Assembly (NCBI GenBank): GCA_964058845.1
Contig: CAXKVR010000120.1
Coordinates: forward strand, 103,717 to 167,716
Source of the DNA: Carex sylvatica
Taxonomy: Eukaryota; Streptophyta; Magnoliopsida; Poales; Cyperaceae
Direction of reading: 5' to 3'
DNA length: 64,000 nucleotides
Below the pieces are notes generated by a model. The model ran no database searches and had not been told where the DNA came from. It saw nothing but the letters and a program-made list of their open reading frames with translations. The position numbers and the translations under genes were made by a program. Positions 1 through 10,126 of the stretch are shown piece by piece (position 1 is the stretch's first letter; each line of letters begins with the position of its first letter).

Positions 1-773
1 AGTTTGGCTTTTGATTCAAACATTTGACCCTCAGCAAATTTTTCATCTGACCTGGGGGGGTTCTCCAGAAATGCACGATCCTTATATGGCACTGGCAATT
101 GATCGTGGAATGATGAACATGGATGCCTATCTCCCCGATTGAGGAATGGGATCGATTTGTGCCAATCATTTAATATTTCTTGGCCATTCATTTCAGCCTC
201 CGCTTCGTCCATATCTGCATCCCATGCTTCAGCCGAATCATCATCATCATCAAAAGAACTTGTATCAGTTTCTGTGTCTTCATCTGATTGCTCACAAGGG
301 TCATCACCGGCCTGAACCGGAGGTGTGTAGGTGGGTACAGGTACACTGCCCGACTCAGGATGAAAGTCCGTCTGAACCGACGGTGTGTTACTACCTCCAG
401 GCAAACTATCTGGACACGGGTCATAACCCATTTGGTTTCTACCATGGTGCGCCTCAGCTACCAATTCTATAACCTTAAATCCAGCAACTTGAGCTGCAGT
501 TTGTTTAATGACATCCCAAGTTTCCTCATTTTGTATCCGAAATAGTGAGAAATGGTACGATCCGGGTTGTGCTGTGTTCATACGTACCCTGATTGTCAAT
601 TTGACTTGACTCGGAAGCAATTCAAGTCCAACGTATATTTGCCGTCTTATAATAGCAAAACTAGTAGAATCAGATACAGTAAAGGTAAATGCAGCTCCTA
701 TGTCATAACCAACACCTGTTGAAGTGTTTTGGAGGTTACCACCAGAATACACATTGATCAATAGCAGTGACAT
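1..773 (-). CDS. MULE 1 transposase, N-terminal part, cut by the window edge
   Basis: An uninterrupted minus-strand reading frame of 257 codons starts at the ATG at 773-771 and runs off the left edge. The start is chosen because a clean intron acceptor (TTTGTTCAG) ends four bases before it. The protein is collinear with the second MULE transposase in this window (2761 onward): MS/IN/Y opening, an LLPSQ block followed by an N-T-A-x-P-G block, a long acidic linker with a run of Asp, then N-R-G, PYKD and GQMFESK. In MuDR-like transposases this N-terminal domain precedes the MuDR zinc finger and the DDE catalytic core; both would lie outside the window. No stop or frameshift is seen, so this copy may be the better preserved of the two. 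Identity to the other copy is modest, so it belongs to a distinct subfamily. Confidence 0.8.
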   Translation of the reverse strand, partial: MSLLLINVYSGGNLQNTSTGVGYDIGAAFTFTVSDSTSFAIIRRQIYVGLELLPSQVKLTIRVRMNTAQPGSYHFSLFRIQNEETWDVIKQTAAQVAGFKVIELVAEAHHGRNQMGYDPCPDSLPGGSNTPSVQTDFHPESGSVPVPTYTPPVQAGDDPCEQSDEDTETDTSSFDDDDDSAEAWDADMDEAEAEMNGQEILNDWHKSIPFLNRGDRHPCSSFHDQLPVPYKDRAFLENPPRSDEKFAEGQMFESKAK

Positions 774-1227
774 TTTGCTGAACAAAAATCAAACACTAAA
801 TTAACTCCAAATATTTTTTAATTTTACAACACTAAATATAAACAAATAAGTAAAAAAAAACTCACAATAATAATCAGAAGACGATGCTGAGTACAACGAT
901 GATGGCGATCTGTTAATTTGGCAACTTCTCTATTGAATAATGAAAAAAAAACAGAAATCAAACACTAAATTAACTCCAAATATTTTTTAATTTTACAACA
1001 CTAAATATAAACAAATCAGTAAAAAAAAAACTCACAATAATAATCAGAAGACGATGCTGAGTACAATGGTGGTGGCGATCTGTTAATTTGACAATTTTTT
1101 TATTGAATTTGAAAAATACGAAATAATGAAAATAGAGAAACAATAATGGAGGCAGGGAAGAGAAGAAGAGAGAAGAGAAGAAGAAGAGGAAGAAGAGGGC
1201 TGCGTTGGGGAAATAAGGAAGCTTCCT
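774..1227 (-). repeat. 5' leader of MULE 1 transposase with a tandem 170-bp duplication
   Basis: Two direct copies, about 787-956 and 957-1110, each contain a short leader segment ending in a GTGAGT splice donor and part of the following intron, read on the minus strand. The unit length is 170 bp and the copies differ at few positions. The outer part (about 1130-1200) is purine-rich on the plus strand, like the leader exon of the other MULE. I read this as a noncoding 5' exon plus intron, with the duplication giving a choice of two donors. Confidence 0.6.
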
Positions 1228-1411
1228 ACACCGATCCACAGGATCGGTGTGGAGAATTCAGGACCTACACCGATCCATAGGATCGGTGGAGGATTTTTGG
1301 TGTAATTTTTGGTGTGGCGTGTGGCATAGTGTTAAAAAGAGCTCCACCGATCCGTAGGATCGGTGTAGGGATTTGCATTTTTTGCTCCACCGATCCTACG
1401 GATCGGTGGAG
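1228..1411. repeat. Cluster of four ACCGATCC/GGATCGGT palindromes
   Basis: Four perfect inverted repeats share the arms ACCGATCC and GGATCGGT around a 3-nt centre: arms 1228-1237/1241-1250 (10 bp), 1269-1276/1280-1287, 1346-1353/1357-1364, and 1385-1396/1400-1411 (12 bp). The centres differ (ACA, ATA, GTA, TAC). They lie between the leader of MULE 1 (minus) and the noncoding exon of MULE 2 (plus), which is where promoters of both would be. Function is not known; a dimeric-protein binding site is one inference. Confidence 0.75.
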
Positions 1412-1490
1412 GCTATATTCTGAATTTTGATCTGATCAGAGCTGTTTCGAGTAAAACCTTTAAAACTAATTCTATTTAAAAAAAAAAATC

Positions 1491-2046
1491 CTCCCTGCGT
1501 GCTTCTTTCTTCCTCCATCTAAATATTTTTTTTAACTCTCATAATTAGTGTGATTTTTATTATAATCACATAAGTTTGTTTATTTTTGAAAGAAGAACAA
1601 TAAGAGCTTCAGATCTACCAATTTCGTTAGGTATGTATTTAATTCTTTTATTTTTGTTAAATAATACGTAATTATGAATAAATGATTTATGTTGTAATTG
1701 TAGTATAAATAAATGGTTTATTTTGTAATTGTAGTATAAATAAATAATGTATGTGTAATTTTTTCTTTTTGTAGTAAAAATAGTTTGTGTATTGTTTTAG
1801 TAGTATAAATAGTTTATGTTGAAATTGTAGTATAAAAAATAATTTATGTAGTAATTTATTTGCATGTAGTTTTTTTGTAGTGTATATACATGTAGTAATT
1901 GTTGAATAATTTTTTTATTTGCATGGTTTATGTAGATGCATGGTTTATGTGCATGTAGTTTTTTTTAGTGTAGATGATGCATGTAGTATTTTTTTGGAGT
2001 ATTTATTTTATAATTATATAGATGCAAGGTTTATTTGCATGTAATT
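1491..2046 (+). repeat. Left inverted end of MULE 2 with noncoding exon
   Basis: The stretch from 1491 (CTCCCTGCGTGC) matches the reverse complement of 9807 leftwards. It holds a pyrimidine-rich leader ending at the splice donor TTAG/GTATGT (1630/1631), then AT-rich intron-like DNA with one copy of the 170-bp ACATGCATCTACAC repeat. The leader could be spliced to the acceptor TTGTTCAG at 2750-2757, just ahead of the transposase ATG at 2761. Confidence 0.75.
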
Positions 2047-2135
2047 TTTTTTTCACGAAACTTTTTTTCGTTTTTTTCATGTTTTTTTTGTTTTTCACGA
2101 AACCGCCACAGAAGGTTGAAATTTTTTTTTTTTTC

Positions 2136-2496
2136 AGACCGGACGGACCATCCGGTCTCCTTTTTTTTTCTTTTTTCACCAAACTATTTTATTTTTTCTC
2201 CAGATATTACTGTTTTCATCATTTTAATTTTTTCTCCGGATATTACTATTTTCATCATTTTAATGTGTATTTTTTCTACGAATATTACTGTTTTCATCAT
2301 TTTTGCAAAGTTTTTTCTCCAAAAATTACTGTTTTCATCATTTTTGCAAATAAAAATCGTTTGTTATCTATGAATTTTTGGAAAATAAATTTAAAGTAAA
2401 GATAAAGTAAACTTTTTAATTTTTCTAAAGAAATAATTATTACTAGTTTGACTCTCGAGAATTTTAATTGGAGACCGAATTAGGGATTCGGTCTCC
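2136..2496. repeat. Two palindromes upstream of the MULE 2 transposase
   Basis: The first has arms AGACCGGA (2136-2143) and TCCGGTCT (2151-2158) around CGGACCA, a one-base decay (CGT to CAT) of the perfect copies at 10063-10126. The second has 11-bp arms GGAGACCGAAT (2470-2480) and ATTCGGTCTCC (2486-2496) around TAGGG. A TATATAAATA box lies 15 bp downstream at 2511-2520. A segment with CACGAAACCGCCACAGAA (about 2096-2115) is also found inverted near 10030-10047. Confidence 0.65.
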
Positions 2497-2510
2497 ATGT
2501 AATTTTTTTT

Positions 2511-2520
2511 TATATAAATA
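2511..2520 (+). promoter_or_regulatory. Possible TATA box of the MULE 2 transposase
   Basis: TATATAAATA is followed by a pyrimidine-rich leader and, 240 bp on, by the acceptor and ATG of the transposase. It sits 15 bp downstream of a perfect 11-bp-arm palindrome. An alternative promoter is the upstream inverted end (before 1491) with a spliced noncoding exon. Confidence 0.35.
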
Positions 2521-2760
2521 TCTATCATCTTCTTTCCTCCAGCAGAAAAATAATTTCTTCTTTTCCACCATTTTCACCATTTTAAGCTAAAAATCAAGCG
2601 CTATCAAAATATTGTGTTTTTACAGATCGGCATCTGCATTGTGTTGGTAGCTTTCATCTAAAGATTGTAGTAAGTTAATTTTTTCAATTACGATCATATT
2701 TTAGGTTGTAAAATTGAAAATGATATCGACGATTGATTGTGAATTTTTTTTGTTCAGATA

Positions 2761-5725
2761 ATGTCTCAAGTGATAATAAATATTTATTATGGACGCGAAA
2801 TTTCAGACGCACCGACCTGCACATTTCCTGTAACTGATTTAACGAGTCTTGATGAGCTAAGAAGACATATATATGTTAGCATTCATTTGCTCCCTAGCCA
2901 GTTCGATTTGACAATCAAGGCTCGTTTGAACACGGCACCACCTGGCTAAGTAGAAAAATACCAGTTATTTAGCATAGACGAGGAAACGATATGGCACATG
3001 ATGCTTGAATATGTCACTCCGGTACTGAATTTTAAACTTCTTGATTTAGTGGTTGAGTTAGTACCAATTGTTAGTCCGAGCCATTATGACCCATATCCGG
3101 GTAGTGTACCTGGAAGTAGCAGAGACACAACGGTGTCTGATTCACCCATATATTGTGATAACCCACCTGAAATACCGATAGTGGATGATTTGGTAACTCG
3201 TTTTGACGAGCTAAATAATAATACTAGCTTAGACACAAACTCTAGCTCAGACACAAACTCTGACCTTGGTGGCTCAGCTGTCGGGGAAGATGATATGGCT
3301 GAAATGGAGGATCAAATTAGAATACAAGATGTAATGAAGGAGTGGGTAAATTCTTTTCCCTTTATTAATCGAGGATTGCAGCATCCTTTTTCGGCATTTA
3401 ATGATGATGTGCCGATCCCGTACAAGGATGAAATATTTTTTGATTATCCACCCAGAATTAACGGTCAATTTTCAGTGGGACAGATGTTTGAATCCAAAGA
3501 AGATCTTAAATCCCAGTTGGGTGCATTTGCCCTAGATAATAACTTAGAATTGCAACAAAAATATACGAATCGTACTAGTTATGTAGTTGTATGTAGAGCA
3601 GAGGGGTGTCCATGGAGGTTATACGCAAAAACCACTGAAACAGGAAATTGGACAATTGCAACAAACCCAAATGAGCACAATTGTTACAGTATTGCTTGTA
3701 AAGTAGACAGTCGTCAGCTGACTGCCAGGATGATTGCAGATATTATCAAACCTGGTCTAAAGGAGGACCTGGAGATGTCAATTAAAGCATGTCGGTTTGT
3801 AGTTAGAAATCAATACAAAATGGTTCAGCCTTCATACAACAAGATTTGGAGAGGGAGGGAATTGGCTATTGCTGATTTATTTGGTTCTTGGGAAAAAGCC
3901 TACGAACTGCTACCTTCTCTGCTCGGTGCAATCCAGATGTCTACCCCAGGCACAAAATACGTAATTGAGCACGAACCATCTACAAAAATGGGTATCCGTA
4001 TTTTCACCCGTGTGGCATGGGCTTTCGGTCCATGCATTGAATCCTGGCCATATCTCCGACCAGTAATAAGTGTAGATGCTGGACACCTATCCGGCAGGTA
4101 TAAAGGGAAATTATTCATGGCATGCGCTTATGATGCAGAACAACAATTATTGCCAATTGCGTTTGAGATTGCGGATAAGGAGAGTTCATCAAATTGGGGC
4201 TGGTTTATGCAATTTGTACGTGAAAATGTTGTCGGTCCTAGTCGGATATGTGTTATATCAGACCAGCATGCTGCAATCCGTTCAGTGTTTGATAGACCTG
4301 ATTTAGGGTGGTGTGAGGAAAGGGGTGAAGCAGTTCATCGATTATGTTCTCAACATATTGCGTCAAATGTTTATAAGTTGTGCAAGGACCAAATTATCAA
4401 AAAAATATTCAAGAAATTTGTGTGTAAGATGAAACCTTGGAGGTTTTATGAGGGTATGGATTTGATAAAAGGCAGAAGTATTACTACTCATCAGTATGTC
4501 ATGTGGTGTGGTAAACGGTTGCAAAATCTCGAAGAAGAGCCTTTGCAACTCCATAAATGGGCACAATGTCATGATGGAGACCTGAATAGGTGGGGTATAA
4601 TGACTACAAACGGATCAGAATCCTTGAACAACGTATTTCGAGTGGCTCGCCAGCTGCCTGTAACAGCAATAGTTGAGCGCACATTTTACAAAATTGTGGA
4701 TTGGTATGTGAAAAGAGGTCAGGTCGCTCAACAGTGGGTTCAAAGAGGAATGGGATTTTCAAAAAATATATTATCAGTTTTACAATATCGGACTTCAAAA
4801 AGATTAAAGCATCAGGTGATACCAATGGGGCCCAATGTTTTTGAGGTCGCAGTTCATGATGGAGTCGTCAGAACGGTACGTCAGCTGTTTACTTAAATTA
4901 TTATTTTAAATTTATAAAATATAACATTTAATTATTTTAATTTATTGAATGTAGGGAGTGAAAGGAGATATGAAGTATGAAGTTAGATTTTCATTTGGAG
5001 AGGGGGGGATGCCTATTTGTGAGTGTCAAAAACCGTAATTTACTGACATTTCTTGCGACCATGTCCTAGCGGTGTGTTGCAAGTTACGTCTAAATTCAAC
5101 GAACTATGTAAGCCACTATTATAGCGTTCAAAATTATGTCAACACATGGAGAGGTAATTTTTCCGGCTTTGGTAACTCCCACAATTGGCCATTTGAAGCT
5201 GGAGCACCTACAATCAGGCCGGATCCAAATAAAATTAATAAGGGTAGGAGGAAGCACAAGAGAATTCTAAATTCTATGGATGATATGGAAGCTCGAATTA
5301 GGCCACGCAGTGATGTACATCGTCCAGAGGAATCAAATAGAACAAGAACTACATGTTGAAAATTACATAGTGAATAAATGAATATTTTAATTATTTGACA
5401 CACGTAATCATTTTTTTGTCATTATTTAAAAGGAGCAACTGGTGAAAGACGAAAAAGCGTATCTGGTCCACGTCCAGAGGCATCCCCTATGTATGCAGAG
5501 GCAACTACTACACAAGGTTCACGAAGAAGCGTATCCGGTAGCCGTCCATTTGGTAGCCAAGCAGAGGCATCCGGTAGCCGTCCATCTGGTAGCCAAGCAG
5601 AGCCATCTCGTAGCCAAGCAGAGCCATCCGGTAGCCATCCATCTCGTAGCCAAGCAGAGCCATCCGGTAGCCGGCATATAGCTAGTCGTCTGAGTAGAAT
5701 ATTCAGACGTGGTAAAAAACACTAA
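2761..5725 (+). pseudogene. MULE 2 MuDR-like transposase with two premature stops
   Basis: One frame runs from the ATG at 2761 to a donor at 4876, interrupted by TAA at 2947-2949. Exon 2 begins at 4955 in phase and carries a second TAA at 5036-5038, inside the zinc finger. Features in order: N-terminal domain; MuDR zinc finger with C-x4-C from residue 278 and a downstream H-N-C; DDE transposase core with Asp in DAGHL (residue 439) and Asp in SDQH (residue 501), then CSQH; SWIM finger in exon 2 (CEC, stop, then CDH). Exon 2 ends near 5354. A last exon (about 5437-5725) encodes a Ser/Gly-rich tail of repeated GSQAEPS units ending in a basic RRGKK. The protein would cut and move MULE 2 by binding its ends. 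With both stops it should not make full-length protein unless read through. Exon 3 joining is tentative. Confidence 0.85.
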
Positions 5726-6197
5726 ACAATTATGAATTTTTATAGCTGTTATGACCTTTGCCCATTAATCATTAAAACTGTACTTATATGTAATATTTTT
5801 GTATAGAAAAATTTTGTTCTTTGGAAACTAGACTTCCATACCTTTAATTTGATATAAATAATACAAAAATCCATGTAGCCATTTTATCTAAATCGAACTT
5901 TTAATCTGGTCAAAAACTGAGACTGCTTCCTGGAATTTTTGCTTGTAGCCGTTTTTCAAGTTTGTAGCCATTTCTCTAAATTGAACTTTTAATCTGGACA
6001 AAAATTCATGTAGCCATTTTTCAATTTATTTATACAAGATAAATAACAAAACAAGCTAAATAAGTTAAACATAAACTAAATAAACTAAACAAGCTAAATA
6101 ACAAATTATATATACACTAAACAAGCTAAACAACTACACTAAGTCTTCATCTTCATCTACATATTCTCTGTCCCTAGCACATATAAATTTCGAGTCG
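5726..6197. other. Spacer between convergent MULE genes
   Basis: AT-rich DNA between the two convergent stop codons. It contains repeated short stretches with AAACTAAATAAAC and a twice-repeated ATGTAGCCATTTT segment (about 5870 and 6008). It must hold both polyadenylation regions; no gene is visible. Confidence 0.5.
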
Positions 6198-8537
6198 CTA
6201 TATCTGTTGGATTATTATTTTTTTTTGTCGAGCAGGATTTGCCATTGATGGACCGGCACCACCATCTCGTAGGGAACCACTTTCTCCTAGGGTATGCCAT
6301 TCTATCCTAATGGACCCCATCGACTGAAAAATATCAGATATATCATCATACATGGCAGTTTGAGGAACTTCGACCCGTGGTTCTCTCGGAAATTGGTCTG
6401 GAAAATCAGTGCTGATATCGATATTTCTTATATCAACTGGAAGTTCTGCCTGCTCGAGCATGGCTGTGAACAGTGAAATATGCCCAAGATCGGATAGGAC
6501 ATCACGGCTATTTTCAAGTATCGTAAGTCCAAAAGCCTTCTGTCCAGGCGTCTTTACCATACTAATTCCTTTTGCGGTCTGCTTCAACTGGCGGAATCTC
6601 TACAAGAAAATGATATATTTAAAAGATAATTTGTGTGATACAATAAAATAAAATAATATATTAAAAAGAAAAATTAAAGTACTTACCAAACGAGCTTGAA
6701 TCATGCCATCTGGGACATACCCAACATCTGCTACGTGTCCTCCCTGTTCGGGTACTGCCTGGCTCAGAATTTCTTCATTGTCTTGGTTTGGATACACACT
6801 TAACATGCCATGATGGAAGAACCATTTCATGTACTCATTATACCTTGGGTAAACGTGAAAATTAATAAATATTTCATAGCATTGTTAAATATAAATATTA
6901 TATTTTATATTTTAAATTAAATCGTACCTATCTGAAACATAAGGATAAAGATATCCATGTTCATAACGCTGTGCAAAATCTCGGGGAGGTGTCACGATAA
7001 ATTCATGAAAATGTTCGCTCCTGTCCACAGAGAATCCGTCATCAAACAACCCTCGTCCTCGTGTCCATTTGCGAATATTCTCAAGATAGCTGAAGGCTGG
7101 CGGAGCTAGCGGAGGAACTGGTTGAAATAATCCAAACTGCCGAAAAACCCTATCGGGAAGGTGATACTCTACCTCCCAGAAATGGATGCACCACACGCGG
7201 CATGAAAAGAACTGCTGATCTCTTATCCCGTGCCAATGCATTATGTTTTGGTAATCTCTGTACGGCGTCCAATTGACAACATTGGCCTTCAAACGCTCAA
7301 ATTGACACCGAGATTGCGATGTGCCTAAGTTGTAAACACATGACAATTATAAGTGTACATTCAACACAAACTTATATGAAAAAAATAAAATATTTATTAC
7401 TAAAATGTACCTTTCCTAGGGTTACCCTCCCATAGATGCGGAATGGTCCATTTTGCTCCATATGCTTGTCTCTCATCCACTGGTTCGTCGTCAAATGATA
7501 TATCATGTGGTCTGGGCCGGCCGATAGGAAACCGAGTCCAAGACCACATCTGAAGCAGTAGTAATGGACCATTAATTGAACTTGTTTTATATCTGCATGC
7601 CCGTGATAGCTCGCGATATAGGCATGCTAGTACAGCACCCCTCCAGTTATAATGGTTTTCACCTCGAGGTCCCAAATCCTCCAGAAATTGTAAATACATT
7701 AATCGAACGGAGCTTGAATTCGCATCGGGAAACATTATAGTCCCAAACAACTCCATTGCATATGCTCGTGTGTGCCGATTGATTATCTGCTGGTCACTGA
7801 CTCCATCCAATTCCGTATTTGCAAAATATATTCTCAACCATACAAGACGCACATAGTTTTGTAAGATTGATATTTTCTCATTGGGTTGACCCGAATTCTC
7901 CACCTTTTTATATAAAAATCATTCTCATCCCATTCATAACCATCATACACTTCATGTCCTAGACAATCTAGGATCAATTGTGACCAATTATCATCGGTAC
8001 ATCCAGAGATAGTCTTCCCTGTAAACATAGATGTTAAATAAAATTATACTACTATAAAATTTTAATTAATAACAACAGTATAAATTAGCAGCAAAAAATA
8101 TTTTACCGGTAATAGATAAGCCCCATAAACAGCAAACATCTTCCAATGTCACCGTGCACTCTCCCACCAGAAGATGAAAACTATTTGTCTCGGGCCTCCA
8201 CCTCTCGACGAGAGCAGTGATCAACCATTTGTCAATTTGACAACGATGGACTTCGACCATCTGATATAATCCTAAGTTCTTCAAACCTTCTTTCATACTT
8301 TTGTGGTAGTTAATGTGCATTTGGCAAGCTCCAGGACGCAACCAATGATTAGGCTGGAACGATAATTGTCATGCAAAAAAAGTTTAACCAAAAATTAAAT
8401 TTAAATTCAGGAATTTTATAAGTAAATTTAAATTCAAACCGATATTAAACAAATACCGTTACAGTCGCCGCATGTGATTGATGTTGTGCATGAGGCAACT
8501 GCAATAAAGGTTCTTCACCTTGCATTTGACCTTCCAT
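6198..8537 (-). CDS. Plant mobile domain (MAIN-like) protein of MULE 2, one 2-bp frameshift
   Basis: Six coding exons fit with consistent phases and GT-AG junctions: 8537-8457, 8353-8107, 8018-7411, 7324-6928, 6843-6687 and 6599-6198. They total 1892 nt, which is 630 codons plus 2, and the two extra bases sit at a TA repeat near 7908-7915 where the frame shifts. Without them the product would be 629 residues. The protein has the plant mobile domain: a P-N-H-W-L start to exon 2, a region with W-R-P-E-T-x-S-F-H, GE-x-TVTLEDV and L-W-G-L-S-I-T-G, then WLR..YFAN, Y-N-W-R-G-A-V-L, W..TRFPIGRP and WTPY. The C-terminal exon is specific to the element. PMD proteins MAIN and MAIL1 act in gene expression and TE silencing in Arabidopsis; TE-borne versions have no proven role. 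A 5' noncoding exon (9807-9668) and a 1.1-kb intron precede the ATG. Confidence 0.8.
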
Positions 8538-8589
8538 TTTTCACTACAATATAAATAAATACATACAAAAAAAATTAACATGCATAACA

Positions 8590-9420
8590 TGCAAATCCAA
8601 TCAAATATTAACAATCATTCTACACTAAAAAAAAATATTTAACAATTACTACATGCATCTACACTAAAAAATAACTACATGCAAATAAACCTTGCATCTA
8701 TATAATTATGAAATAAATCATCCCAAAAATACTACATGCATCATTTACACTAAAAAAACTACATATCCATAAACCATGCATCTACATAAACCATGCTAAT
8801 AAAAAAAATCATTCAACAATTAGTACATGCATCTACACAATAAAAAAAACTATATGCAAATAAACCATGCATCTACATAATTACAAAATAAATAATTAAA
8901 AAAATACTACATGCATCATCTACACTAAAAAAAACTACATGCACATAAACCATGCAAATAAAAAAAAACATTCAACAATTATTACATGCATCTACACTAA
9001 AAAAAACTACATGCAAATAAACCTTGCATCTATATAATTATGAAATAAATCATCCCAAAAATACTACATGCATCATTTACACTAAAAAAACTACATGCAC
9101 ATAAACCATGCATCTACATAAACCATGCAAATAAAAAAAATCATTCATCAATTACTACATGCATCTACACTAAAAAAAAACTACATGCAAATAAACTTTG
9201 CATCTATATAATTATAAAATAAATACTCCAAAAAATACTACATGCATTATCTACACTAAAAAAAACTACATGCACATAAACCATGCATCTACATAAACCA
9301 TGCAAATAAAAAAATTATTCAACAATTACTACATGTATATACACTAAAAAAAAACTACATGTAAATAAATTACTACAAAAAAACTACATGCAAATAAATT
9401 ACTAAAAAAAAACTACATGC
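8590..9420 (-). repeat. Tandem array of about five 170-bp units in the PMD 5' intron
   Basis: The motif ACAATTACTACATGCATCTA recurs near 8644, 8818, 8975, 9149 and 9320, giving a period of about 157-174 bp. Each unit also holds CTACATGCAAATAAACC and an ATCTATATAATTATGAAATAAAT-like segment with decay. The left end of the element has a single unit (about 1860-2045), so the right arm expanded after the two arms were formed, or the left contracted. Confidence 0.75.
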
Positions 9421-9807
9421 AAATAAATTACTACATAAATTATTTTTTTATACTACAATTTCAACATAAACTATTTATACTACTAAAACAATACACACAA
9501 ACTATTTTTACTACAAAAAGAAAAAATTACACATACATTATTTATTTATACTACAATTACAAAATAAACCATTTATTTATACTACAATTACAACATAAAT
9601 CATTTATTCTAATCATTTATTCATAATTACGTATTATTTAACAAAAATAAAAGAATTAAATACATACCTAACGAAATTGGTAGATCTAAATCTCTTATTG
9701 TTCTTCTTTCAAAAATAAACAAACTTATGTGATTACAATAAAAATCACATTAATTATGAGAGTTAAAAAAAAAATTTAGATGGAGGAAGAAAGAAGCACG
9801 CAGGGAG
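9178..9807 (-). repeat. Right inverted end of MULE 2 with noncoding exon
   Basis: On the minus strand this begins CTCCCTGCGTGC at 9807 and matches 1491-2046. The leader exon ends at donor TTAG/GTATGT (9668/9667) and is joined to the acceptor TTGTAG at 8549-8544, six bases before the PMD start codon. It is therefore the probable promoter-proximal exon of the PMD gene. Confidence 0.75.
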
Positions 9808-9984
9808 AAAGAAGAAGCAGAGAGAAAGGAGAAAAAAGATGGAGAGAAGGAACCCACAGGTTTGCATTAAAAAACAAAAAAAAATCACTGTTTCACTAGA
9901 AAACAAAAAATTTGGCATTAAAAAATAATTTCTTCGATCTTCTGGCGGTTTCGTGAAAAAAAAAAAAAAAAAAAAATGGAGAGC

Positions 9985-10126
9985 GGACGGACCGTCCGAA
10001 CTGAAAAAAAAAATAAAAAATTCCCGATCTTCTGTGGCGGTTTCGTGAAAAAAAAAACCTGGAGACCGGACGGTCCGTCCGGTCTGGAGAAAAAGAAAAT
10101 TCGAGACCGGACGGACCGTCCGGTCT
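9985..10126. repeat. Three GGACGGNCCGTCC palindromes upstream of the PMD leader
   Basis: Perfect inverted repeats: CGGACGG/CCGTCCG around A (9985-9999), and two copies with 11-bp arms AGACCGGACGG and CCGTCCGGTCT around T (10063-10085) and A (10104-10126). The spacers hold two copies of GGCGGTTTCGTGAAAAAAA (about 9942 and 10036). The array lies 180-320 bp upstream of the PMD noncoding exon. Confidence 0.8.

Larger units (their letters stand above)
1491..9807. mobile_element. MULE 2, Mutator-like DNA transposon with transposase and PMD genes
   Basis: An inverted repeat of more than 550 bp (1491-2046 against 9807-9178) brackets a plus-strand MuDR-type transposase (2761-5725) and a minus-strand plant-mobile-domain gene (8537-6198). 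The two genes converge. Each inverted arm carries a copy of the same noncoding exon and GTATGT splice donor, so each arm probably provides a promoter, as in maize MuDR. I could not find a 9-bp target duplication next to 1491 and 9807. The palindrome-bearing DNA outside these points (1228-1411, 9985-10126) may belong to the element too, so the outer limits are uncertain. PMD genes inside MULEs are known in plants. Confidence 0.75.

Noticed and set aside
2022..2399. Phe-rich plus-strand frames near the MULE 2 left end
   Set aside because: Products of T-rich low-complexity DNA in a noncoding intron or promoter region.
1491..9807. MULE 2 ends placed exactly at 1491 and 9807
   Set aside because: The bases outside (ending AAAATC on the left, starting AAAGAAG on the right) do not form a 9-bp duplication. 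I keep the inverted repeat but not exact ends.
1228..10126. CRISPR array or bacterial-type terminators made of the palindromes
   Set aside because: Spacing is irregular, no unique spacers, and the context is plant nuclear DNA.
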